Of a stretch of 8,961 nt of DNA, positions 1 to 5,676 are shown one piece after another (positions within the stretch are counted from its first letter, which is position 1; each line of letters starts with the position of its first letter). The notes below the pieces were generated by a model, which worked only from the letters and a program-made list of their open reading frames with translations, did not search any database and was not told the DNA's origin. Source of the DNA: an uncultured Collinsella sp. (GTDB lineage: Bacteria; Actinomycetota; Coriobacteriia; Coriobacteriales; Coriobacteriaceae); contig CATXJW010000061.1 in the NCBI GenBank assembly GCA_958370325.1, positions 1 through 8,961 on the forward strand. The letters are read 5' to 3'. Both the position numbers and the translations under genes were made by a program.

Positions 1-6
1 AAGAAA

Positions 7-42
7 AAAGACCGGGTCCGCTTGATTGCGGACCCGGTCTTT
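7..42 (-). terminator. Intrinsic terminator of cstA
   Basis: A perfect 15-bp GC-rich stem (7-21 with 28-42) closes a 6-nt loop (22-27). Read on the minus strand it is followed at once by a run of T (positions 6 to 1 and outward), the classic form of a Rho-independent terminator. It lies 39 bp beyond the cstA stop codon and is oriented to end that transcript. The plus-strand side lacks a T-run of similar quality, so I read it as one-directional. Confidence 0.93.
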
Positions 43-81
43 CCGAGTCAAATAGATGGGAGATTCAACCCGTCCGACCGA

Positions 82-1971
82 CTAGGCCTTGGCGGCCTCG
101 GCGTCGGCAGGAGCCTCGGCGGCAGCGGCGCAACCGTACTCGGCCTTGCCCATCTCGGACCACTCGGGCTCCTCGTCAGGCATGGAGCCGGCCTCCTTGC
201 CGAAGAACTCCTTGAGGCAGTTGACGGCGACGATGAGGCCCAGGACCATCAGCAGGACGGCGAAAACGAGCTGCAGGCCCTTGGTGGCGGCGACGGAGAC
301 GGCGGCCGTGGTGGCGGTGGCCGGGATGGTGCCGAAGAAGCCGTAAGCCTGGACAGCGATCATGCAGCCCATGGCGCTCTGGACCAGCGAGGTGAAGGTG
401 CAGCAGAGCAGGAAGGCGACGGGCACGTAGAGCATCCAGCCCTTGCGGCCGGTGCACTTGCAGAACACGGCGAGGGTGATCATGGTCATACCGCCGAGCA
501 GCTGGTTGGAAGCACCAAAGAGCGGCCAGATGTTGGCATAGCCACCAAAAGCAAGGGCGAGACCGGGAAGCAGGGTGACGACCGTGGCGAACCAGGGGTT
601 GCCAAGAACCTTCATGTAGCCGGCCTTGGACTCGATGGCCAGGGCGTCGTTGGTCTGGGCAAAGAACTCGGAGAACGAGGTGCGGGCGATGCGGGCGACG
701 GCATCGAGCGAGGTCAGGGCCAGAGCGGAGACGTTCATGGTCATAAAGACGGTAGCGAGCGTGCCGTCAACACCGAAGGCCTGCATACCGCGGGAGATGC
801 CAGCGGCGAAGATCTGGAACGGGGTGGAAGCGACGCCGGCGTTGAGGGCGCCGGTACCGGCGGTGTTCATGTCGGAGAACATGATGCCGGCGACGATGAT
901 GGCAAGGATGCCGACGAAGGACTCGACGATCATGGCGCCATAACCGACCTTGACGGCGTCCTGCTCCTTCTCGACCTGCTTGGAGGAGGTGCCAGAAGAA
1001 ACGAGGCTGTGGAAACCGGAGAGAGCACCGCAAGCGACGGAGACAAACAGGACCGGGAACATCATGCCGGAGGCAGTGGAGAAGCCGGTGAAGACCGGAG
1101 CGGTGATGGTGGCCTGACCGTTGACGCCCAGGACGACGATGCCGAGGACAGCGCAAACGATCATGACGATCATCATGATGGAAGTGAGGTAGTCACGCGG
1201 GGTCTTGAGCATCTGGATGGGCATAGCGCCAGCGAAGACCAGGTAGACCATGACGACGGCGAACCACTGGAACTTATCCAGGTAGACTGGGAATTGCATA
1301 CCGACGGCGAACATGAGAACCATGAGGACCACGCCGGTGACGAACTCGGCGGCACCGGTGAGGTTGAACTTCTTCTGGGCCCAACCAAAGGCGATAGCGA
1401 CGAAGGTGAACAGGATGGAGATGGTGCCAGCGCAGCCAGCGGCATAGGACTTGGTGAAGTCGATAGCGCCGGTAGCAGCACCAGAAGCGTCAACGGCCGG
1501 GGTGAACATGAACGTCTTGCAGACCATGTCGGTGAAAGCGGCGATGACGATGATGCAGAACAGCCAGCAGAACAGCAGGAACAGGCGACGGCCGGTCTTG
1601 CCGATGTACTTCTCGATGAGCTGAGCGAGCGACTTGCCGTTGTTCTTCATCGAAGCGTACAGAGCACCAAAGTCGTGGACGGCGCCAAAGAAGATGCCGC
1701 CGACGAGGACCCAGAGCACGACGGGCAGCCAGCCAAAGGCCATGGCGACGATCGTACCCGTGACAGGGCCAGCACCGCAGATCGAGCTGAACTGGTGCGA
1801 GAACGCGGTAAAGGCGGAGACGGGCGAGAAGCTGTTGCCGTCCTTCATGCGCTTGGCCGGCGTGAGGGCCTCTTTGTCAACGCCCCACTTGTTGGCCAGC
1901 CAGCGGCCGTAGCCCAGATAGCCGCAGGCGAGCACCGCCGCGGCCACAACCATGAGCAAAACTCCGTTCAT
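82..1971 (-). CDS. cstA: CstA-family carbon starvation / pyruvate or peptide transporter
   Basis: A 629-residue polytopic inner-membrane protein of the CstA family. Escherichia coli members (CstA, BtsT) are pyruvate transporters, and CstA is also linked to peptide uptake; the substrate here is inferred. Family signatures are visible: HQFSSICGAGP (59-69) followed by GTIVAMAFGWLP; GGIFFGAVHDFGAL (91-104); LKTPRDYLTS (255-264); VACGALSGFHSLVSSGTSSK (312-331); TSLDAVARIAR (420-430); and IWPLFGASNQLLGGM (481-495). Many hydrophobic segments span the chain, and the tail (about 595-629) is soluble, acidic and Ala-rich. It is shorter than the roughly 700-residue E. coli proteins, which fits the compact branch of the family. 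The start is the ATG at 1969-1971, with a perfect AGGAGG (1979-1984) 7 nt upstream. It appears monocistronic: its own promoter and attenuator-like leader lie upstream and a terminator lies downstream. Other substrates of this family cannot be excluded. Confidence 0.95.
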   Translation of the reverse strand: MNGVLLMVVAAAVLACGYLGYGRWLANKWGVDKEALTPAKRMKDGNSFSPVSAFTAFSHQFSSICGAGPVTGTIVAMAFGWLPVVLWVLVGGIFFGAVHDFGALYASMKNNGKSLAQLIEKYIGKTGRRLFLLFCWLFCIIVIAAFTDMVCKTFMFTPAVDASGAATGAIDFTKSYAAGCAGTISILFTFVAIAFGWAQKKFNLTGAAEFVTGVVLMVLMFAVGMQFPVYLDKFQWFAVVMVYLVFAGAMPIQMLKTPRDYLTSIMMIVMIVCAVLGIVVLGVNGQATITAPVFTGFSTASGMMFPVLFVSVACGALSGFHSLVSSGTSSKQVEKEQDAVKVGYGAMIVESFVGILAIIVAGIMFSDMNTAGTGALNAGVASTPFQIFAAGISRGMQAFGVDGTLATVFMTMNVSALALTSLDAVARIARTSFSEFFAQTNDALAIESKAGYMKVLGNPWFATVVTLLPGLALAFGGYANIWPLFGASNQLLGGMTMITLAVFCKCTGRKGWMLYVPVAFLLCCTFTSLVQSAMGCMIAVQAYGFFGTIPATATTAAVSVAATKGLQLVFAVLLMVLGLIVAVNCLKEFFGKEAGSMPDEEPEWSEMGKAEYGCAAAAEAPADAEAAKA

Positions 1972-2006
1972 TGCATTTCCTCCTCTAAAAAGAACTTCCT
2001 AGACAT

Positions 2007-2045
2007 AAAAAATGAGGGCCGTCGGTTGCGCTCGACGGCCCTCAT
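2007..2045 (-). terminator. Intrinsic terminator in the cstA leader (attenuator)
   Basis: A 13-bp stem (2012-2024 with 2033-2045) closes an 8-nt loop. On the minus strand it is followed by five unpaired T (2011-2007), after a T-A pair at the stem base. It lies downstream of the predicted cstA promoter and upstream of its ribosome binding site, so it would stop transcription before the gene unless an alternative fold intervenes. It could instead only catch read-through from the tsaD operon, but its place between the cstA promoter and cstA argues for regulation. Confidence 0.85.
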
Positions 2046-2096
2046 CTTCATCAGCCGCCCGTTATCGTACGGGCTAGCTGTATGTGCTAACCCGCA

Positions 2097-2141
2097 TCAG
2101 ATAATTACTACGCTGATAATGTTTAGCTGATGCGTGAACAT
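2097..2141 (-). CDS. Putative leader peptide MFTHQLNIISVVII (branched-chain amino-acid attenuator)
   Basis: A 14-codon reading frame, too short for ordinary gene calling, starts with ATG at 2139-2141 and stops with TGA at 2097-2099. An AGAGGA Shine-Dalgarno-like sequence (2152-2157) lies 10 nt upstream. Seven of the last nine residues are Leu, Ile or Val (L-N-I-I-S-V-V-I-I), resembling the runs of regulatory codons in ilv/leu leader peptides of other bacteria. The stop codon falls inside hairpin H1 and immediately before H2, where a translating ribosome would decide which fold forms; a terminator follows about 50 nt later. An in-frame upstream ATG (2163-2165) would give 22 residues but has only a weak GGA as ribosome binding site. 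The frame is seen directly; translation and sensing are inferred. It could be a chance frame. Confidence 0.55.
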   Translation of the reverse strand: MFTHQLNIISVVII

Positions 2142-2212
2142 GTCTAAGAAATCCTCTTCAATCATGATGCGAACGATCCGTGCGTGTTCACATCCCCCAG
2201 TGGATGAAAAGC

Positions 2213-2241
2213 AGTATGAAACTTTAGTTACCTAAAGTCAA
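2213..2241 (-). promoter_or_regulatory. Predicted housekeeping-sigma promoter of cstA
   Basis: On the minus strand TTGACT (-35, positions 2241-2236) and CATACT (-10, 2218-2213) are separated by exactly 17 bp, close to the sigma-70/SigA consensus. Initiation would be near 2205-2206. The DNA upstream (2242-2280) is AT-rich and includes the inverted repeat TTCAA-N5-TTGAA (2260-2274), which could act as an UP-like element or bind a regulator. Beyond it, 2281-2339 shows nothing else I can name. It is the only strong promoter I see for cstA. Confidence 0.75.
2221..2238. promoter_or_regulatory. Palindromic operator in the cstA promoter spacer
   Basis: ACTTTAG-TTAC-CTAAAGT is a perfect 7-bp inverted repeat with a 4-bp centre. 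It fills the spacer and overlaps three bases of the -35 hexamer (2236-2238). A dimeric repressor bound here would block RNA polymerase. I do not recognise the regulator, and no regulator gene is in the window. Confidence 0.6.
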
Positions 2242-2339
2242 CGCAAATAAGTAATGAATTTCAACTTTTTTGAATTTCTCGTTATAAAACGCCACTGACC
2301 TCGGACTTTATCGAACGACAGTTTTTGCTTGAGAGATGC

Positions 2340-2495
2340 TCCTCGGGGGCGGGGCGGGCGCCTGCCGCCATATATGAACTTTCCTGCTCGGACAGTCCTG
2401 CTCACGACGGAGGCCACATTAAGTGGCCTCCTGTTCGTGCGGAACTCGCGATAAAGTTCATATATGGCGGCAGGCGCCCGCCCCGCCCCCGAGGA
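2340..2495 (-). repeat. Composite inverted-repeat element A (43-bp perfect arms, shared core)
   Basis: Arms 2340-2382 and 2453-2495 are perfectly complementary over 43 bp; the outer part is very GC-rich and the inner end is AT-rich (ATATATG). They enclose a 70-nt core (2383-2452) that contains a second hairpin: GGAGGCCAC (2409-2417), loop ATTAA, GTGGCCTCC (2423-2431). Read on the minus strand, the core begins ATCGCGAGTTCCGCACG and ends with AGCAGG. It aligns with the core of element B (2673-2741, plus strand) at 62 of 70 positions. The arms do not match those of B except for loosely similar inner ends. It lies about 100 bp upstream of the cstA -35 box. No transposase or convincing protein frame is present. 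It belongs to an intergenic repeat family, but whether it acts as RNA, DNA or neither is unknown. Confidence 0.93.
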
Positions 2496-2509
2496 ACTCC
2501 CATCCCAAA

Positions 2510-2546
2510 TGTGCGGAGCAAAGCTCCGCACACCATCTTTTTCTTT
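2510..2546 (+). terminator. Small hairpin with plus-strand T-run (orphan terminator-like)
   Basis: A perfect 10-bp stem (2510-2519 with 2523-2532) closes an AAA loop. Four nt later on the plus strand comes a T-rich tract (2536-2546). This is terminator-like for plus-strand transcription, yet I see no plus-strand gene upstream except element A. On the minus strand only TTT follows the stem, so it would be weak as a terminator of the tsaD operon. The remainder of the spacer between the two elements (2547-2639) shows nothing I can name, apart from one arm of the 15-bp repeat at 2599-2613. Confidence 0.5.
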
Positions 2547-2598
2547 CAGCTAAAGCACGCCGGAAATTCGACGCAGCTGGCTAACCTTGCCGGACGTT

Positions 2599-2816
2599 GT
2601 CGACGCCGATCCAGCCCAGAAGCTATATCGATACAGAAAGGTCCCCGACCGGAGGGGCCGGATATAAGGTTTATCGCGAGTTCCGCACGCAAAGAAGGCC
2701 ACTTAATGTGGCCTTCGTCTTGCGCAGGACTGTAGAGCAGGAAACCTTATATCCGGCCCCTCCGGTCGGGGACCGCACCCGTACGACTACAGCGTCATGT
2801 TTGGATCGGCGTCGAC
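2599..2816. repeat. 15-bp inverted repeat enclosing element B and the tsaD 3' end
   Basis: GTCGACGCCGATCCA at 2599-2613 is the exact reverse complement of 2802-2816. The latter lies within the last codons of tsaD (residues DVDADPN). The pair encloses the whole of element B. A match this long about 200 bp apart is unlikely by chance. It may be a nested outer stem of the operon's 3' end, or a scar of a local inversion or duplication that involved element B. Confidence 0.7.
2640..2774 (+). repeat. Composite inverted-repeat element B (33-bp perfect arms, shared core)
   Basis: Arms 2640-2672 and 2742-2774 are perfectly complementary over 33 bp and enclose a 69-nt core (2673-2741). The core has a central hairpin GAAGGCCAC (2694-2702), loop TTAAT, GTGGCCTTC (2708-2716), with a further CGCAA/TTGCG pairing (2688-2692 with 2720-2724). 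It is the plus-strand counterpart of element A's minus-strand core. Relative to A, the second pair of the central stem changes from G-C to A-T on both sides, so pairing is kept. It starts 12 bp beyond the tsaD stop codon. On the minus strand its stem is followed by TTTCTGT, so it may also end or protect the operon transcript. Confidence 0.93.
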
Positions 2817-5171
2817 GTCGAACGGCGAGATTTCACCTCGGTCGAATTTACGGCGGGCGACCTCCGCGATCATGGCTGCGTTATCGGTACAGGCAGACAA
2901 GGGCGGCACCGTTACGCGGATCCCCTGACGCCCAAGCTTCTTGATCATCATCTCGCGCAGATGCGGGTTGGCCGAGACGCCGCCACCGATGCAGTATTCC
3001 TTGCATCCGGTAGCGTGCAGTGCGTTTTTGGCCTTCTTGTACTGCACGTCAAAGACAGCTGCCTCAAACGAAGCCGCCAGATCGGGCAGGTGAATCGTGC
3101 GCCCGGCCTTGGTCTCCTGCTCGATGTAGAGCGTCACGGCCGTTTTAAGACCCGAAAGCGAGAAGCGATAGTCCCCCCTGCTGTTAAGCGCGCGAGGAAA
3201 ATCGATCGCGCGGGGATTGCCCGTCTCGGCCAGCTTGGAGATGATGGGGCCACCGGGATAGCCCAGACCCAACGCCTTGGCTACCTTGTCGAAGGCCTCG
3301 CCCACAGCATCGTCGAGTGTCTCACCAAGTACCTCGTAGTCGCCCCATGCCTTCACGTGCACGAGCATGGTATGACCGCCCGAGACGAGCGTGAAGATAA
3401 ACGGCGGCCTGAGATCGGGCTGCGCCAGCAGGTTGGCGAACAGATGGCCCTCCAGATGGTTGACGCACACGAGCGGCTTGCCGGCGGCATAGGCAAAGCC
3501 CTTGGCGAAGGCGACGCCCACTACCAGAGCACCCACCAGGCCCGGACCCTGTGTCACGCCAACAGCGGCGAGTTCGCTCGGCGCGATGGCTCCACCCTCA
3601 AGACCAAGCGATGCTGCGGCATCCTCGAGCGCCGCATCCACGACACTCACAATCACCTCAACGTGTTTGCGCGAGGCAATCTCGGGCACCACGCCGCCAA
3701 AGCGGGCGTGAAAATCAATCTGTGTCGACACCCGGTTGGCCAGCATATTGCCATCCACATCGATAATCGCCACGGCCGTCTCGTCGCAGGAGCTCTCGAT
3801 AGCGAGCACTAGGCGGCGGCGCTCAATTTCGGCACGCTCCCCCTCGGAGCGCCCAGGCGCAGGCAGCGGCCATACGCGCTGCTCTGCCGCCGTCGGCTCG
3901 GGCGAAGCATTGTCGACCGGAAGCACCAGGGGCAGCGGAGCCGTCATGACGATGGCGTCCTTGCCGGCACCATAGTAGCCGCGGCGACGACCCGCCTCGG
4001 TAAAGCCCAGAGCGGCATAGAGCGCAATCGCTCCCTCGTTACCGTCCTCGACCTCGAGCGAAGCCGTAGTGCAGCCGAGCATCTGGGCATCATAGCTCAC
4101 GTGCGACAGCAGCTTGCGGGCAATGCCCTCACGGCGATGTGCCGGGTCGACGGCGACATCCAGAATCTGCACATCACCGTCCACGACCATACCGCCGGCA
4201 AGGCCCAGCAGCTTGCCGTCGTCGTGTGCCACCCACCAACTACGCGGCGCAGCGACGTCCTCGCCTAGTTCGGACAGGAACATGCCCGGCGTCCACGCCT
4301 CGTGTCCGGCACCTTCAAAGCAAGTAGCTTCCAGCGCGCTCGCGCCCTCGGCATCCGCCGCGCCCATGGGACGGAACTGCAGATGACGACCGGCGAGCTC
4401 ATCGGCAACACCCGTAATTTCGCTCTGCGCACTCTCGGCAAGACCAAGACGCTTGCGCTCGTTTTCCTCGGCATCCGAAAGGCGCGTGTAAATCGGCAGG
4501 ACGCGGGCCGGATCGCCGTCGCCCGCAGCGTGCGCGAGCAGCAAGCCCTCGCCCGAAGGCCACCACAGGTCGCGCTCCGCGCAGCGGGCGGTCTCGTCCT
4601 CACCCAGCAGCTTGCCATAGCGCACGAGACCGTCACCGGTCAGCTGAACCTGGTCCCAGTCCGCTGCTTGGCGCCACTCATCGAGCGCCACGGCGGCCTT
4701 GACCACGTGCTCGCGCTCAAATTGACGCTCGGGACCCTCATCGACCAGCATATACAGCGCCGGATATACCTCACCACGCATAGCATCGGCCAAGATACCA
4801 AGCTTGCCGCGCACGCCAGCCTTCCACGCCGTCCAAGCGCAAGCGTCAAGCGTCGACACACCCAGCAGCGGAACATTGGCACCACGCGCGAGGCCCTTGG
4901 CAGTGGAGATGCCGATGCGCACACCCGTAAATGACCCCGGGCCGCGGCCGACCACGTAGCAACCAACATCGCTGCGATCCAGACCGGCTTGAGCCAGCAC
5001 GCCATCAACGGTATTCACGAGCTCGACGTTGGCGTGACGGCGACACATGTGGTCGCCACTCACGAGCTTCGTCTCGCCCGTCTGCCCATCAATCCAGCTT
5101 GCCGCGCAGGCAAGCATGTCGGTCGAGGTATCGAGCGCCACCACCAGCGCGTTGTCGTTATGCAAGCTCAT
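2787..5171 (-). CDS. tsaD: Fused TsaB-RimI-TsaD: tRNA t6A37 synthesis and ribosomal-protein acetyltransferase
   Basis: Three proteins in one chain of 794 residues. Numbers below are for the 800-residue form from the TTG at 5187-5189; subtract 6 for the preferred form. TsaB (about 12-245): ALDTST (18-23) and GRGPGSFTGVRIGISTAKGL (81-100). RimI-type GNAT domain (about 268-418): DVAVDPAHRREGIARKLL (344-361, acetyl-CoA loop) and ALYAALGF (389-396). A linker of about 40 residues follows. TsaD (about 458-800): AIESSCDET (463-471), metal-ligand motif HLEGH (H578, H582), SGGHT (603-607), SGLKT (679-683), GGVSAN (736-741), and D769 in CTDNAAMIA as the expected third ligand. TsaD with TsaB and TsaE transfers threonylcarbamoyl to A37 of ANN-reading tRNAs; RimI-type enzymes acetylate ribosomal protein S18. 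I prefer the ATG at 5169-5171, with AAGG 9 nt upstream and a 14-nt overlap with tsaE. All key motifs look intact. Confidence 0.95.
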   Translation of the reverse strand: MSLHNDNALVVALDTSTDMLACAASWIDGQTGETKLVSGDHMCRRHANVELVNTVDGVLAQAGLDRSDVGCYVVGRGPGSFTGVRIGISTAKGLARGANVPLLGVSTLDACAWTAWKAGVRGKLGILADAMRGEVYPALYMLVDEGPERQFEREHVVKAAVALDEWRQAADWDQVQLTGDGLVRYGKLLGEDETARCAERDLWWPSGEGLLLAHAAGDGDPARVLPIYTRLSDAEENERKRLGLAESAQSEITGVADELAGRHLQFRPMGAADAEGASALEATCFEGAGHEAWTPGMFLSELGEDVAAPRSWWVAHDDGKLLGLAGGMVVDGDVQILDVAVDPAHRREGIARKLLSHVSYDAQMLGCTTASLEVEDGNEGAIALYAALGFTEAGRRRGYYGAGKDAIVMTAPLPLVLPVDNASPEPTAAEQRVWPLPAPGRSEGERAEIERRRLVLAIESSCDETAVAIIDVDGNMLANRVSTQIDFHARFGGVVPEIASRKHVEVIVSVVDAALEDAAASLGLEGGAIAPSELAAVGVTQGPGLVGALVVGVAFAKGFAYAAGKPLVCVNHLEGHLFANLLAQPDLRPPFIFTLVSGGHTMLVHVKAWGDYEVLGETLDDAVGEAFDKVAKALGLGYPGGPIISKLAETGNPRAIDFPRALNSRGDYRFSLSGLKTAVTLYIEQETKAGRTIHLPDLAASFEAAVFDVQYKKAKNALHATGCKEYCIGGGVSANPHLREMMIKKLGRQGIRVTVPPLSACTDNAAMIAEVARRKFDRGEISPFDVDADPNMTL

Positions 5172-5664
5172 CTTGTACAGCCTTATCAATCAAATGGGAA
5201 AGCTCCATTGCGCGGTCACCGTGCGCCTCGAGCGTTATCGTTCGCACATCGCTGTCGCCCTCATCACGCCGGAGCGTCACCGAAAGATACTCATCCGTCA
5301 GCTCGTCCTGGAATTGTTCGCCCCATTCCAGCAGGCAAGCACCCTCATAGCCCAGCACATCGAAAATGCCCGTATCCTCGAGCTCGTAGGCATGCTCCAG
5401 GCGGTATAGATCAAAGTGAAACAGCGGAATACGACCTTGATCGTGAACGGCCATGAGCGCGAACGTAGGGCTCGTAACCATATGCCCATCGCCCAGCCCG
5501 CGCGAGACGCCCTTGGTAAAGTGAGTTTTGCCCACTCCCAGGCCACCGGTCAGGATGAGCACATCGCCGTCCTCAAGGCACGGTGCAATTAGCTCGCCAA
5601 AGTACTCCGTATCGGCAGCGCAAGTCGTTTTATAAGTACCTACCCCCAGGCGCTCCAGGGACAT
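5158..5664 (-). CDS. tsaE: TsaE, ATPase of the tRNA threonylcarbamoyladenosine complex
   Basis: 168 residues, the usual size for TsaE (YjeE), the P-loop ATPase that drives turnover of the TsaB-TsaD complex. Visible motifs: Walker A GGLGVGKT (40-47), SPTFALM (65-71), FHFDLYRLE (82-90) and LLEWGE (111-116), the last probably carrying the Walker B acidic residues. The start ATG (5662-5664) has a clear AAGGAG (5670-5675) 5 nt upstream. The stop overlaps the start of the downstream tsaB-rimI-tsaD fusion, so the two are probably translationally coupled and made in step. With the fusion, this locus encodes all the late t6A proteins except TsaC/Sua5, which is not in the window. Confidence 0.96.
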   Translation of the reverse strand: MSLERLGVGTYKTTCAADTEYFGELIAPCLEDGDVLILTGGLGVGKTHFTKGVSRGLGDGHMVTSPTFALMAVHDQGRIPLFHFDLYRLEHAYELEDTGIFDVLGYEGACLLEWGEQFQDELTDEYLSVTLRRDEGDSDVRTITLEAHGDRAMELSHLIDKAVQDELA

Positions 5665-5676
5665 ATATGCTCCTTA

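Larger units (their letters stand above)
1972..2206 (-). promoter_or_regulatory. cstA 5' leader with alternative hairpins (candidate transcription attenuator)
   Basis: From the predicted start near 2205-2206 to the cstA ATG there are about 235 nt. On the minus strand the leader holds, in order: a 5' hairpin (2202-2206 with 2191-2195); a short Ile/Val-rich reading frame ending at 2097; H1 (2127-2133 with 2094-2100, 7 bp, overlapping the end of that frame); H2 (2086-2096 with 2068-2078, 11 bp including two G-U pairs, 7-nt loop); H3 (2069-2074 with 2057-2062, 6 bp); and an intrinsic terminator (2012-2045). H1 and H2 share 2094-2096, and H2 and H3 share 2069-2074, so they exclude each other. The segment 2054-2059 can pair with 2034-2039 in the terminator arm, giving a possible antiterminator blocked by H3. 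I see no T-box sequence and recognise no known riboswitch class. The pairings are read by eye, without energy calculation. Confidence 0.65.

Noticed and set aside
22..2130. A 702-codon open frame on the plus strand antisense to cstA
   Set aside because: Its product is an improbable Asp/Glu/Gly/His-rich composition that mirrors a hydrophobic membrane protein in GC-rich codons. cstA on the other strand carries all the family motifs, a perfect ribosome binding site and a terminator.
1972..2206. T-box or known metabolite riboswitch in the cstA leader
   Set aside because: No T-box sequence (GGGTGGTACCGCG-like) precedes the terminator, and I could not match the purine, lysine, glycine, cobalamin or cyclic-di-GMP consensus cores by eye.
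2340..2774. CRISPR array or insertion sequence
   Set aside because: Only two copies in opposite orientation, no regular spacers, no cas genes and no transposase or clear target-site duplication.
2238..2944. Open frames through the two repeat elements that share the peptide pattern YREFRT-x-RRPLNVA
   Set aside because: The similarity follows from the shared DNA core. Differences between the copies fall mostly at first and second codon positions and preserve base pairing rather than amino acids, and no frame has a good ribosome binding site.
5172..5189. Start of the TsaB-RimI-TsaD fusion at the TTG at 5187-5189
   Set aside because: The ATG at 5169-5171 has an AAGG at suitable spacing and gives a compact 14-nt overlap with tsaE. 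The TTG lacks a well-placed ribosome binding site, although it cannot be fully excluded.
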